57,031 nucleotides of DNA from UBA2283 sp041658955 (GCA_041658955.1 JBAZZE010000004.1:1-57031), one strand, 5' to 3'; positions 1 to 8,285 are shown, counted from the first letter of the stretch. Notes: a model not told the origin generated them from the sequence alone. Made by a program: numbers and translations.

Positions 1-21
1 CTATTCTAGCAAAATTATTGC

Positions 22-27
22 TAAAAT
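22..27 (+). promoter_or_regulatory. -10 box of tRNA-Leu(TAG)
   Basis: TAAAAT lies 11 nt upstream of the tRNA, which fits a sigma-70 type -10 element. The -35 region would be at or beyond the window edge. Confidence 0.5.
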
Positions 28-38
28 ATGCTTTGTAA

Positions 39-120
39 GCCGCTGTGGTGAAATTGGTATACACGTACGCTTTAGGAGCGTATGTCGCAAGACGTGGAGG
101 TTCAAGTCCTCTCAGCGGCA
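39..120 (+). tRNA. tRNA-Leu (anticodon TAG)
   Basis: Class II tRNA with acceptor GCCGCTG paired to CAGCGGC and discriminator A. The anticodon loop TTTAGGA sits on an ACGC/GCGT stem, and there is a long variable arm and a GGTTCAAGTCC T-loop. No CCA is encoded; only the first C follows. A protein start codon lies 3 nt downstream. Confidence 0.95.
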
Positions 121-123
121 CAA

Positions 124-555
124 ATGGTATTAAACAATAAAATATTGGCGACTGGAGTGTTTGTATCGGACATGGACGGAAAAATTTTATGTTTACACCG
201 AAAAATTAATTTTGTGGAGGGTGGTAAATATGGTGTTCCAGGTGGAGTCATCCGTAAGCATCGTGGAATTGTTGGCACGGCAATATACAAACTAGAAAAT
301 GAGGTTGGCCTAATTTATAAAAAAGAAGACTTGGAATTGATTGGGAAATTTGAATACAAATCTGGAGATAAATCTATTGTTTTTCATTTATTTTCTCTGC
401 GAATAGCTGACAAGCGTGCAGAAAATATTGAGGTAAATTTAAATCTCGAAGGACACGATAGATATTTTTGGGAGACACCTCAAAATCTGTTGAAAAGAAC
501 TGACTTGATGGTGGGAATGTATACCCTGCTGCCGGCTTATATAAACAAGCTCTGA
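124..555 (+). CDS. NUDIX-fold protein with a degenerate NUDIX box
   Basis: A 143-residue protein starting at the ATG 3 nt after tRNA-Leu(TAG). The same frame stays open upstream through the tRNA, but a start inside the tRNA is unlikely. The N-terminus (ATGVFVSDMDGKILCLHR) and the GGKYGVPGGVI stretch match the NUDIX fold. The catalytic signature is eroded: where active family members have REUxEE, this protein reads YKLENE, so two of the metal-binding glutamates are missing. It may bind but not hydrolyse nucleoside diphosphate compounds, or act on an unusual substrate. The gene is probably co-transcribed with the tRNA and would become nearly leaderless after tRNA 3' processing. Its end overlaps the convergent neighbour by 19 nt. 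Confidence 0.7.
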   Translation: MVLNNKILATGVFVSDMDGKILCLHRKINFVEGGKYGVPGGVIRKHRGIVGTAIYKLENEVGLIYKKEDLELIGKFEYKSGDKSIVFHLFSLRIADKRAENIEVNLNLEGHDRYFWETPQNLLKRTDLMVGMYTLLPAYINKL

Positions 556-1928
556 AAATATTGAACTACTTTTTGAAGAATGGTGGTCTTGGGACTGTAG
601 ATGGTTCCTGAACCGTTTAGAGGCGAAATTTCTTGTGGGTCAATATTTTTCCAGCTGATAAAGGTCTTGTCTTTGTAGTCAGGTATATTTTTTATTTTTA
701 GTTTGTAGGAAAATTTACCTTTACTTCCGGGATATACGGTACTTGAAGTGCAGATTTGATCGACGGTGACATTGATCGTAGATTCTGGAGAAAGACAAAA
801 TGATGTCTCCCCCCAGATGGATTGGCCGGTGTTTTTAAGAATTACTTCTCCAAGATATTCGGTATCGGTAAGAATAATAAAAGGGAGATTGTTGGCCACC
901 AATTCATACGTGGTAACTTGGAATGGTGTGTTTTTATTTTTAGGATCATTGACTACTTTTTGATAAGCCGAATGGAGATTTTCAGAGGTATCAAGCCATG
1001 AAAAATGATCAAATGGGGCATACGGGTAGTTGTAAATAAAGGGTGTGACCGCTTGAACCCGATCATCTTTCTGCCAGATTTTCAGGGCCTGACGGAGTAA
1101 TTCAGCTGAAGTGTCGGCAGTGTAGTACTGATTACTTTTAGTCTCACCTTCCCGGTGGGGCCAACCAGTTTCGGTTATATAGATGGGATAGGTTTTGGTA
1201 ACCCCTAAAGCTTTGAGAAAACTTAATTCCCAAATATAGCCACGAATAGAATGCTGACCTGTATCAGTGGGTAGTCCAACATAACCGTGGTTGGGGTATG
1301 AATGTGAAGCTACACCATCGAGGTTTTGAAAATATTCCGGTTTGTAAAGATAAATTTCTCTGTAGGTGTCTCCGGCAGTTTTTAATTCTGCGCCTTTATT
1401 GGGAGCGGCGAGGTCCAGTCCCCCACTTAGAAACACAAAATTTGGATTCAAAGAGTGAAGTTTTTGATAGGCATAAATTGAGAGGTCAGCATATGACTTG
1501 ATATCAACTTCTCCACCCCATTCGGTACCGTGATTAATTTCGTTAAAAAAGATGACGTGTTGTTTTTGGGTGGGCCAATTTAAACCATGTAGAAAATTGA
1601 CAAGATTGTCGATGTCAGAAGCAGAAGGTCGCTTCCAGTAACCATTTTCCATAATACTCGCCAAACGAATTATGGGAATAATGTGGTACTTACGGCATTT
1701 GTCCATGAACTCTTGCCAGTTGTTGTGGTTGAGTTGATCAGTACGAATGACAATGGTGATATACCCCCAATCACCACCCTGGGAATTGATGATAGAATGA
1801 GCCTTATCAATATCCCCTGTTTGAGTAAGGTGAAGTCCGAAAATATTTTTATCGACAGCATTAACACTGCCGACTTGGGCGAAAAGATAAATTGCAATTA
1901 AGATCAGAAAAACCGTCAATTTTTTCAT
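537..1928 (-). CDS. Secreted clan-A-like glycoside hydrolase (TIM barrel)
   Basis: 463 residues from the chosen ATG. A start 21 nt upstream is possible but abuts a -10 box, and the chosen start gives a standard signal peptide (MKK, hydrophobic core, ending VNA). Residues 30-330 look like a (beta/alpha)8 glycosidase of clan GH-A, the GH5/GH39-like style: an Asn-Glu pair in FFNEINHG (Glu about 130) would be the acid/base, and YITETGWP (Glu about 253) the nucleophile. A C-terminal beta-rich region of about 110 residues resembles an Ig-like accessory domain. It is likely exported and acts on extracellular or envelope polysaccharide; the substrate cannot be read from sequence. It is transcribed divergently from the DRG GTPase gene and overlaps the NUDIX gene at its 3' end. 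Confidence 0.7.
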   Translation of the reverse strand: MKKLTVFLILIAIYLFAQVGSVNAVDKNIFGLHLTQTGDIDKAHSIINSQGGDWGYITIVIRTDQLNHNNWQEFMDKCRKYHIIPIIRLASIMENGYWKRPSASDIDNLVNFLHGLNWPTQKQHVIFFNEINHGTEWGGEVDIKSYADLSIYAYQKLHSLNPNFVFLSGGLDLAAPNKGAELKTAGDTYREIYLYKPEYFQNLDGVASHSYPNHGYVGLPTDTGQHSIRGYIWELSFLKALGVTKTYPIYITETGWPHREGETKSNQYYTADTSAELLRQALKIWQKDDRVQAVTPFIYNYPYAPFDHFSWLDTSENLHSAYQKVVNDPKNKNTPFQVTTYELVANNLPFIILTDTEYLGEVILKNTGQSIWGETSFCLSPESTINVTVDQICTSSTVYPGSKGKFSYKLKIKNIPDYKDKTFISWKNIDPQEISPLNGSGTIYSPKTTILQKVVQYFQSLFI

Positions 1929-1955
1929 ATAATACAAAGAAACATCCATATTTTA
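1928..1955. promoter_or_regulatory. Overlapping divergent promoters
   Basis: TATAAT at 1928-1933 on the plus strand would start the DRG GTPase transcript near 1940. TAAAAT on the minus strand (1950-1955) would start the glycosidase transcript near 1943. The two predicted transcripts overlap at their 5' ends, so the promoters may interfere with each other. No convincing -35 element was seen. Confidence 0.4.
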
Positions 1956-1963
1956 CCTTATAA

Positions 1964-3049
1964 ATGATTGCCGAAGAAATTAGTCGAAAAATAGAAGCCG
2001 TCGAAAAGGAACTTCGTGACACACCTTACGACAAAAGTAGTCAGTTTCACCATGGAGTTTTGAAGGCGAAGCTATCAAAACTTAAGGACATGTTGGATGT
2101 TAAGAATAGCAGTGGAGGTGGTGGAGTTGGTTATGCAATCAAACATTCGGGTGATGCATCAGTGGTTTTAGTAGGATTACCTTCCGTGGGTAAATCAACG
2201 CTATTAAATGCAGTTACTAATGCCGAATCAAAAATTGGTAACTATGACTTTACTACCTTAGGAGTTATTCCAGGGATGATGGAATACAAAGGTATTAAGA
2301 TACAAATACTTGATCTTCCAGGAATAATTGAAGGTGCTGCCAGTGGAAAAGGTTTTGGAAGAAAGGTTTTGTCCGTAGTACGAGCGTCAGATATGGTAAT
2401 TTTGATGGCAGATATTCAGAGAATTGCCTGGATAAACAAAATCAGAAACGAAATGGAACAAGCAGGAGTACGGCCAAATCAACACCCTCCGAAAATAATA
2501 ATCAATCGGGTTAGTAAGGGTGGACTCCGAATTCTTGATCCCTTTAATACCCTACCAATGGACCAGATGGAACAGATTGCCATTGAGATGGGTTTTGAAA
2601 GTGCCCTGATCCAGTTGGGTGAAAGAATCGATACCATTGATCGGTTTATTGACGGACTGAGTAAATCGAGAACTTATATTCCTCTACTGGAGATTGTCAC
2701 TAAGATTGATACTGATCCAAAACATAAAAAAGAAAAAGTAGAAGATCGGTTATATATGAGTGCTGATAAGAACATTGGTCTTGATGATTTTAAAGAAGCC
2801 GTGTGGCGGAAACTAGGGTTGGTTAGGGTATATTTGAAGCGGGAAAGAACTAGCGAACCAGATAGAAGAGAGCCCTTGATTATGCGCCGGGGGCAAAATT
2901 TAAAAGATGTTTTAAATAAGTTATCGACTCAAATGAGTGAAGATGTGGCCAGAGCTTTTGTGTGGGGAAAGGAAGCTCGATTTGCTGGTCAAGAAGTCAG
3001 CTTTAAGTATGAGGTTTTCGATGAGATGGAAGTCTGGTTCGGACGATAA
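1964..3049 (+). CDS. DRG/Rbg-type Obg-family GTPase with TGS domain
   Basis: 361 residues. Order: an N-terminal basic helical region (1-48) with the KAKLSKLKDML motif typical of DRG proteins; a glycine-rich GGGGVGY hinge; G1 GLPSVGKST (71-79); a FTTL switch; G3 DLPGIIEGA; G4 TKID; G5-like SADK; and a C-terminal TGS domain ending at the last residue. The domain order and the long insert between G3 and G4 match the DRG family (ribosome-associated GTPases known mainly from archaea and eukaryotes) better than bacterial ObgE, which has an N-terminal Obg fold. A role in translation or ribosome function is likely. It ends exactly where the convergent MtaB-like gene ends, with no gap. Confidence 0.8.
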   Translation: MIAEEISRKIEAVEKELRDTPYDKSSQFHHGVLKAKLSKLKDMLDVKNSSGGGGVGYAIKHSGDASVVLVGLPSVGKSTLLNAVTNAESKIGNYDFTTLGVIPGMMEYKGIKIQILDLPGIIEGAASGKGFGRKVLSVVRASDMVILMADIQRIAWINKIRNEMEQAGVRPNQHPPKIIINRVSKGGLRILDPFNTLPMDQMEQIAIEMGFESALIQLGERIDTIDRFIDGLSKSRTYIPLLEIVTKIDTDPKHKKEKVEDRLYMSADKNIGLDDFKEAVWRKLGLVRVYLKRERTSEPDRREPLIMRRGQNLKDVLNKLSTQMSEDVARAFVWGKEARFAGQEVSFKYEVFDEMEVWFGR

Positions 3050-4108
3050 TTATTCTCCTGAGATACTTCGTATAAGTCGACTCCGTCGAGTTAATTCATC
3101 TTTGGAAATTTTTTCAGATTTCAAAAAAATCTCACGAGCTACAGTATCAGGTCGGGGAGAATAACGAAAAACATGGAGTTTGCTAAAGCCAATCGACTGG
3201 CAGAGTTTAAAAGTTTCTTGAAAATCTAGATCCGTTTCGGTAGGAAAACCGACGATAATATCGCTACCAAAAGTGAGTGTTGGATTTTGTTTGAGTCGAG
3301 CAAAGGTATCAATTATTCTTTTTTTATCGTATTGCCGGTTCATTAGTTTGAGGATTTTGTCAGAACAAGATTGAAGTGGTATATGAAGAAATCTAGAAAC
3401 ACGGGTGGGATATTCAGACAGTAAATTGGTGAATTTATCGTCAATAGTTATTAGGGGGATAGAACCAAAACTAATCAGCTCTATTTTGGTTCTAGTTAAT
3501 AAAGCCTCAACTAGATTTGAAAGGCCTGGAAAATATTGACCGAGGTTGACACCGGTAATGATAACTTCTGAATAACCATTTTTGACTGCCTCGTTAACTG
3601 TGTTGACTGCCTCATCAAGCGGAATTGCATTTAGATATGGTCGACGCGATGGGACAATACAAAAAGTGCAGTTTACCGAGCAACCAGATTGGACCCGAAA
3701 AACATAACGCTTGGTATGGGAAAATTTATCGAGAACATCAGATGAGTATTTACCGAAATTTTCCTTAAGGATGGTTTCTTTTTGAGTATTATCAAAGGTA
3801 TAGACTCGAGGAATATGATCAACTTTTTCAAGATGAGCACAACCGGTGGCCAGGACTATCGCCTCAGGATCGTCTTTAATAATCTTTTTGATTTGATAAA
3901 TAGATTCGTACTCACCTTTTTTGGTGATGGCGCAGGTATTCACTAAATAAACATCTGGTTTGTCCGTATCTGGAGATAGTCCTAGATCGACTAAAATTTG
4001 AGATAGTTGATTGGACTCTGAAGCATTGGCTCGGCAGCCAAAATTTATGGTAGCGAAAGTATGGGAACTATGACGAGCGATGATAGGTTTGAGGTCGGTA
4101 ATTTTCAT
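3050..4108 (-). CDS. mtaB: MtaB-like radical-SAM tRNA methylthiotransferase, no TRAM domain
   Basis: 352 residues. The N-terminal methylthiotransferase domain has the expected three cluster cysteines (C25 in FGCRAN, C59 in NTCAI, C90 in TGCAH). The radical SAM cluster is C143, C147, C150 in SGCSVNCTFC. FGCRAN is typical of MtaB, which adds methylthio groups to t6A37 in tRNA. The family usually has 420-450 residues with a C-terminal TRAM RNA-binding domain; this protein ends about 70 residues early after a complete radical-SAM barrel, so the TRAM domain is missing. It is the last gene of the tgt-epimerase-mtaB operon, 13 nt after the epimerase. Confidence 0.8.
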   Translation of the reverse strand: MKITDLKPIIARHSSHTFATINFGCRANASESNQLSQILVDLGLSPDTDKPDVYLVNTCAITKKGEYESIYQIKKIIKDDPEAIVLATGCAHLEKVDHIPRVYTFDNTQKETILKENFGKYSSDVLDKFSHTKRYVFRVQSGCSVNCTFCIVPSRRPYLNAIPLDEAVNTVNEAVKNGYSEVIITGVNLGQYFPGLSNLVEALLTRTKIELISFGSIPLITIDDKFTNLLSEYPTRVSRFLHIPLQSCSDKILKLMNRQYDKKRIIDTFARLKQNPTLTFGSDIIVGFPTETDLDFQETFKLCQSIGFSKLHVFRYSPRPDTVAREIFLKSEKISKDELTRRSRLIRSISGE

Positions 4109-4121
4109 GAAAACAAAGTTG

Positions 4122-4994
4122 TTATTTTCGAGGATGCTCTTTCACAAACTCTTTGATGTAGTCGATTATATCAATCGTGGCTTTCCACCCCAGTTCATCC
4201 TGAGCTTTGGTTGAAGGATCAAGGGATTCGGTTCGTCCTGGGTAACCATCGATATATTCTACAGATCCGCCAAACGCTTTGGCAATTTCGTCAATGGAAT
4301 ACTTGTTGGGGTTAGCCAGTTGATAACCATCACCCAATCCTTTTTCACCAACCATAATTATTCCCCTGGCTAAGTCACTAGCATAAGTAAAATTACGTTT
4401 TTGGGTACCTGGTTTAACAATGATTAGTGGTTTGTTTTCTAAATATCTTTGCTCGAAATTGGCGATTACGGTACCGTAAGGTGGACCACCTTTTTCTCTA
4501 GGTCCAAAGGCATTATAAAAGTAGCAAATAGCGTAAGGCAGATCATACCACCGACCGTAATTGTTGATCAGGTCAACATTGTTGGCTTTGGTAAATGAGT
4601 AGGGATTCTGATGACGACCGTCACCTTCGATGGCAAATTTGGTACTAGAGGCAGCATAAACAAGTTTACCTACTTTTCGTTGGCGACAAAACTCAACTAC
4701 TGAAAATGTACCAGTCATGTTCATATCATAAACTTTGGCGACATCGTCAAATGATGGAGTAATTCGGGCATATTCCCCTAAGTGGAAAACGATATCAGGT
4801 GTCTCAGGTACTAGTTCGTTGATGTTTTTAGTATGACCCTTTCGATATTCAGCACCAGGAATGTGATTGTTTTCACTTCCATTGAAATAATTATCTAGGG
4901 AAATTATTTGGTTGTTAGGATCTTTAACTAAAATTTCAATTATATGCGAACCGACATGACCGGCACCGCCAGTAACCAAAATTAATTTAGACAT
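4122..4994 (-). CDS. NAD-dependent sugar-nucleotide epimerase/dehydratase
   Basis: 290 residues, an extended SDR of the GalE/WbpP type. The N-terminal Rossmann motif is TGGAGHVGSHI (about 8-18). The catalytic Ser region is AASST and the catalytic Tyr-Lys pair is in YSFTK. It likely interconverts or modifies a UDP- or GDP-sugar for surface polysaccharide; the exact sugar cannot be told. It overlaps the tgt gene by 8 nt and leads into the MtaB gene, so the three are co-transcribed. It is somewhat shorter than GalE (about 330), mostly in the C-terminal substrate domain. Confidence 0.8.
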   Translation of the reverse strand: MSKLILVTGGAGHVGSHIIEILVKDPNNQIISLDNYFNGSENNHIPGAEYRKGHTKNINELVPETPDIVFHLGEYARITPSFDDVAKVYDMNMTGTFSVVEFCRQRKVGKLVYAASSTKFAIEGDGRHQNPYSFTKANNVDLINNYGRWYDLPYAICYFYNAFGPREKGGPPYGTVIANFEQRYLENKPLIIVKPGTQKRNFTYASDLARGIIMVGEKGLGDGYQLANPNKYSIDEIAKAFGGSVEYIDGYPGRTESLDPSTKAQDELGWKATIDIIDYIKEFVKEHPRK

Positions 4995-6102
4995 TTTTAT
5001 TTTGATAAATAATTTTTAACTTTTCCATAAGAATAGAGTAAAAACGAAGATTGTGGATAGTAGCTAATCTTCCGGCAGTCATATCGCCGACTTGAAATAA
5101 GTGACGAAGATAGGATCGGTCATAACGGGTACACAGCAAACAGTCACAAGCAGTACTGATGGGATTGTGGTCGTGAGTATTGACCTCTTTATCGGGAACA
5201 TAAAAGGAATAAAAATTTTTAGAGGTAACGTCGATGTCGTCTATCGTTTTGGCATTGTAGACATAAAGTCGTTTATGGCGGGCATCACGGGTAGGAAGAA
5301 CACAGTCAAAAATGTTCCAACCTAAGTTGACTGACTCCACAATATCTTCAGGTTTACCAACTCCTAAGCCATAAAGAAAGTATTCTTCTGGCGAATTTCG
5401 GGCGATTATTTTGGCGGTTTCAAAATTTATTTTACCGTCTTGTATGGGCCAACCACCCCACCCAAGTCCATCAAAACCAATATCGACAAGACGTTCAGTA
5501 CATTCTTTTCGGAGGGCAGGGTCATTTCCCCCCTGAACAACACCCAGAAGATAAGGCCTTTTTTCTGGTGGAATTTTTTGATCTTCGATCGCTTTTTGGA
5601 AAATTTGTTTACATTCTTTGGCCCACATAATAGTTCGTTCAACAGTCTCGCGTTCCTTATAGGAGTTGGCATCAATGTCGGTAAAGTCATCAAGAACGAC
5701 CACCATGTCCGTTTGGAGAACTATTTGGAGATCAATTGACATCTTGGGAGTAAATAGAATTCTTTTCTTGGTGTTGGGTACCTTAAACTTGACACCTTCG
5801 TCAGAAACTGAATTTTTACCACCAAATTTTTTGGCGAGTGACATGACTTGAAAACCTCCAGAATCAGAAATTGCGGCTCCACTCCAGGACATAAAGTTGC
5901 GGACACCTCCGTGTTCTTTGATGACATCGCTGCCAGGAAAATTGTTAAGATGAAAAGTATTGACTAAAATTCCCTGTGTTTTGGTAGATTCAATATCGGC
6001 ACTGTCTAAGGTTTTGAGAACAGCCCGAGTGGCGTCAGGAAAAAAGACTGGTAGTGATATTTCTTTGCCGGTGATGGTACGAAATATTTTTGGCTTAGGC
6101 AT
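4987..6102 (-). CDS. tgt: tRNA-guanine transglycosylase family protein (divergent Tgt)
   Basis: 371 residues. Family hallmarks: SDSGGFQV with Asp80, VVQGG, the nucleophile Asp about 264 in FDCVLPTRDAR, and the CDCLLC...H zinc site near the C-terminus. Known members exchange a tRNA anticodon guanine for preQ1 or queuine. Two substrate-pocket regions differ from the bacterial norm: VVLDDFTD where bacterial enzymes have AFDECTP, and GLGWGGWP where they have a GGLxVGE-like loop. The base or tRNA position used may therefore differ. It is the first gene of a minus-strand operon, from a palindromic promoter shared with tRNA-Leu(TAA). Confidence 0.85.
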   Translation of the reverse strand: MPKPKIFRTITGKEISLPVFFPDATRAVLKTLDSADIESTKTQGILVNTFHLNNFPGSDVIKEHGGVRNFMSWSGAAISDSGGFQVMSLAKKFGGKNSVSDEGVKFKVPNTKKRILFTPKMSIDLQIVLQTDMVVVLDDFTDIDANSYKERETVERTIMWAKECKQIFQKAIEDQKIPPEKRPYLLGVVQGGNDPALRKECTERLVDIGFDGLGWGGWPIQDGKINFETAKIIARNSPEEYFLYGLGVGKPEDIVESVNLGWNIFDCVLPTRDARHKRLYVYNAKTIDDIDVTSKNFYSFYVPDKEVNTHDHNPISTACDCLLCTRYDRSYLRHLFQVGDMTAGRLATIHNLRFYSILMEKLKIIYQNKNV

Positions 6103-6109
6103 TGGTTGT

Positions 6110-6137
6110 TTGATATAGTGCGTTTTGATTATATAAT
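6110..6137. promoter_or_regulatory. Bidirectional promoter for tRNA-Leu(TAA) and tgt
   Basis: The perfect palindrome ATTATATAAT (6128-6137) gives a TATAAT box on both strands. On the plus strand TTGATA (6110-6115), a 16-nt spacer and TATAAT (6132-6137) lead into tRNA-Leu(TAA) at 6147. On the minus strand the box at 6128-6133 would start the tgt operon about 19 nt before its ATG. Confidence 0.55.
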
Positions 6138-6146
6138 ACTTTGGCT

Positions 6147-6231
6147 GCCGCCATGGTGAAATTGGTATACACGCAAGACTTAAAATCTTGTGCTCTCAAC
6201 AAGCGTGGGGGTTCGATCCCCTCTGGCGGCA
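6147..6231 (+). tRNA. tRNA-Leu (anticodon TAA)
   Basis: GCCGCCA/TGGCGGC acceptor, discriminator A, long variable arm, and anticodon TAA in the loop closed by CAAGA/TCTTG. No CCA is encoded. It heads a Leu-Pro-Gly tRNA cluster. Confidence 0.95.
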
Positions 6232-6255
6232 CATATTTGATAAACTACAAAGCAA

Positions 6256-6329
6256 CGGGGATTGGCGCAATTGGCTAGCGCGCACGGTTTGGGACCGTGA
6301 GGTTGCTGGTTCGAATCCAGTATCCCCGA
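6256..6329 (+). tRNA. tRNA-Pro (anticodon TGG)
   Basis: CGGGGAT/ATCCCCG acceptor, discriminator A, anticodon loop TTTGGGA on a CACGG/CCGTG stem. No CCA encoded. Confidence 0.95.
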
Positions 6330-6358
6330 CAGAGTCTATTTGATAAAATAGGTTCACT

Positions 6359-6429
6359 GCGGGATTAGTTAATCGGTATAACTTCACTTTTCCAAAGTGA
6401 AATGGTGGGTCCGACTCCCACATCCCGCT
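6359..6429 (+). tRNA. tRNA-Gly (anticodon TCC)
   Basis: GCGGGAT/ATCCCGC acceptor, discriminator T, anticodon loop TTTCCAA on a TCACT/AGTGA stem. No CCA encoded. The spacer before it and the spacer before tRNA-Pro share ATTTGATAAA, a possible promoter motif or processing context. Confidence 0.93.
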
Positions 6430-6471
6430 CAGATTTTTTCACCACATCGCACTGTAAAGGCATAACTGAAA

Positions 6472-6972
6472 ATGAATATTGATCCCAAATATCACCCAGT
6501 GGTTTCTAAAATTATTAACTTGCTTGAGAAGAATGGAGCTTGGTTTGAAGTTTTTAAGCATGAACCGGTGAGGACTTCTGAGGAAGCAGCCAAGATTAGG
6601 ACTGGATATGAACTTCATCAAGGTGCAAAAGCATTGATTGTTAGGGTAAAAATAAGTAATACGGAAAAGAAGTTTGCTATGTTGGTGTGTCCGGGAAATT
6701 CTCGGTTTGATAATGATAAGGTCAAGCAATATTTTGGAGCCAAGGATATTCGATTTGCGACTGAAGAAGAAGTTTCAACTATCACCGCTGGTGTTCAGCC
6801 TGGTGGGGTGCCACCGTTTGGTAATTTATTTGAATTAGAAGTGGTGGTCGATCCGACACTGTTACAAAATGAAAAAATAATCTTTAATGCTGGAGACAGA
6901 GGTTTTTCCATAGGGATGAAGTCGACTGACTACACGACTATTGTTGGTCCAAAAGTTGAGAATATTGTCTAG
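6472..6972 (+). CDS. YbaK/ProX-type aminoacyl-tRNA deacylase-like protein
   Basis: 166 residues, one YbaK/aminoacyl-tRNA-synthetase-associated domain. Seen: VFKHEPVRTSEEAA near the N-terminus, GAKALIVRV, and GGVPPFG, the conserved glycine loop of the family. Family members hydrolyse mischarged tRNAs (for example Cys- or Ala-tRNA-Pro) in trans. The tRNA-Pro gene just upstream fits but does not prove such a role. A CATAAC hexamer ends 5 nt before the ATG, so it may have its own leaderless promoter. Substrate specificity is not predictable here. Confidence 0.8.
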   Translation: MNIDPKYHPVVSKIINLLEKNGAWFEVFKHEPVRTSEEAAKIRTGYELHQGAKALIVRVKISNTEKKFAMLVCPGNSRFDNDKVKQYFGAKDIRFATEEEVSTITAGVQPGGVPPFGNLFELEVVVDPTLLQNEKIIFNAGDRGFSIGMKSTDYTTIVGPKVENIV

Positions 6973-7005
6973 TACAGAAAACTATCCAGGATGATTAAAA
7001 TTGGC

Positions 7006-7011
7006 TATAAT
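7006..7011 (+). promoter_or_regulatory. -10 box of tRNA-Leu(CAG)
   Basis: TATAAT 13 nt upstream of the tRNA; probably also the promoter of the glycosyltransferase gene behind it. Confidence 0.6.
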
Positions 7012-7024
7012 ACAGGCTGTATAA

Positions 7025-7106
7025 GCCGCCGTGGTGAAATTGGTATACACGTACGTTTCAGAAGCGTATAGAGCAATCTGTGGAGGTTCAAGTCCTCTCG
7101 GCGGCA
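7025..7106 (+). tRNA. tRNA-Leu (anticodon CAG)
   Basis: GCCGCCG/CGGCGGC acceptor, discriminator A, anticodon loop TTCAGAA, long variable arm. No CCA encoded. A GTG start codon follows after 3 nt. Confidence 0.95.
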
Positions 7107-7109
7107 CTC

Positions 7110-8285
7110 GTGAGAAGAATTGTTTTAATAGTTACCTTTGGACTGTGGGTTTTGATGGGCGGATTTTCGTACCTGTTTGTGAACAAAGCAGTTATTAGCA
7201 TGCTTTTGCCGTCCCATCCTGAATATGGAGGATTAATAAATATTGTTGACTGGGGCAATAATAATCGCTATTGGTTATGGAGCGTATTTTCGGGAATAGT
7301 CGGTTTTTTAACTTTACTTCAATTGTGGTGGCTTAAAAGAGAAAATGGCAAAAACTGGTCGAAAAAAATGTGGATAGGGGTGATGATAATAGAACTCATG
7401 GCTGTCCTAAGCTACAACTTCATTTCTGATGATCTATATAGCTATTTATATTCTGGAAAAATGGTGGTGGAATATAAGGTTAACCCCTATACCGTCATGC
7501 CCAAAGAATTTTTTGGTCGTGATCAATGGTTATTTTTTGTAAAAAATGTAAATAATGTCTACTATCACTTGGGAGATACTGGAATAACTTATTACTATGG
7601 TCCTTTGTTTTTGGCTTATACGTCAATATTTGTAAAACTAGTTGGTCCAGGTAGGTTTGTGGGAATGTATTTGGGGTGGAAGATATTAAATCTGATTTGG
7701 TTTATGTTGGCAGGGTGGGTATTAATGCGACTAATTAAGGATCGTTCGAAAGTGATGGCTTTGTGGTATTTCAATCCCCTACTGCAATTTGAAATGTTGA
7801 CCAATAATCACAATGATCTGATGATGATTGGCTTGTTTTTTACTTCGTTATTACTACTCACTAAAAACAAAATCGGTGCTGTTGTATCGGTTTTGGCATC
7901 TTTGGCAATAAAGTTTGTTACTGTTGTTGGATTACCTCTACTATTTCTTAAGGAAAAATACAAAGAATGGGGATTTTTTATGATGGGCTTTGTGGTGGTA
8001 CTATTCCATGCCCTCAAGCCACTCCACTTATGGTATTACAGTTGGCTATACATTTTTTGGCCTATGGCACGGCTAAAAACACGTACATGGTTAATACTCT
8101 TCCTGTTTCAAGGTGTGATGCTTATAAATTATTCTGGCTATATTTGGTTTAATCGTTGGACTGACGCACCTTTCCTACCGCCAATTGGCATAATTCGGTG
8201 GATGCTTTTGTTATTACTACTTGCTTCTGAATGGGAGCGAATAGTTGAGAATGCGAAGAAAGTTGTCGTTAGGACTAAGCGCTAG
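7110..8285 (+). CDS. Polytopic membrane glycosyltransferase (GT87/MptB-like)
   Basis: 391 residues from the GTG 3 nt behind tRNA-Leu(CAG); the only earlier in-frame start lies inside the tRNA. About ten hydrophobic segments. After the second there is an extracytoplasmic loop with SDDLYSYLYSG and VNPY, the acidic DD/DLYSY motif seen in polyprenol-phosphate-mannose-dependent glycosyltransferases (GT-C fold, GT87/MptB-like). It probably adds a sugar from a lipid carrier to an envelope glycan. Basic C-terminus. It overlaps the convergent SDR gene by 11 nt. Expression is likely tied to the tRNA transcript. Confidence 0.65.
   Translation: MRRIVLIVTFGLWVLMGGFSYLFVNKAVISMLLPSHPEYGGLINIVDWGNNNRYWLWSVFSGIVGFLTLLQLWWLKRENGKNWSKKMWIGVMIIELMAVLSYNFISDDLYSYLYSGKMVVEYKVNPYTVMPKEFFGRDQWLFFVKNVNNVYYHLGDTGITYYYGPLFLAYTSIFVKLVGPGRFVGMYLGWKILNLIWFMLAGWVLMRLIKDRSKVMALWYFNPLLQFEMLTNNHNDLMMIGLFFTSLLLLTKNKIGAVVSVLASLAIKFVTVVGLPLLFLKEKYKEWGFFMMGFVVVLFHALKPLHLWYYSWLYIFWPMARLKTRTWLILFLFQGVMLINYSGYIWFNRWTDAPFLPPIGIIRWMLLLLLLASEWERIVENAKKVVVRTKR

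Noticed and set aside
82..123. N-terminal extension of the NUDIX frame starting inside tRNA-Leu(TAG)
   Set aside because: The first 14 codons are tRNA sequence; the ATG at 124 is the sensible start.
6196..6423. 75-codon minus-strand frame across the tRNA cluster
   Set aside because: It is a translation of antisense tRNA sequence, a common artefact.
7080..7109. ATG start for the glycosyltransferase inside tRNA-Leu(CAG)
   Set aside because: It lies in the tRNA variable arm; the GTG at 7110 is used instead.
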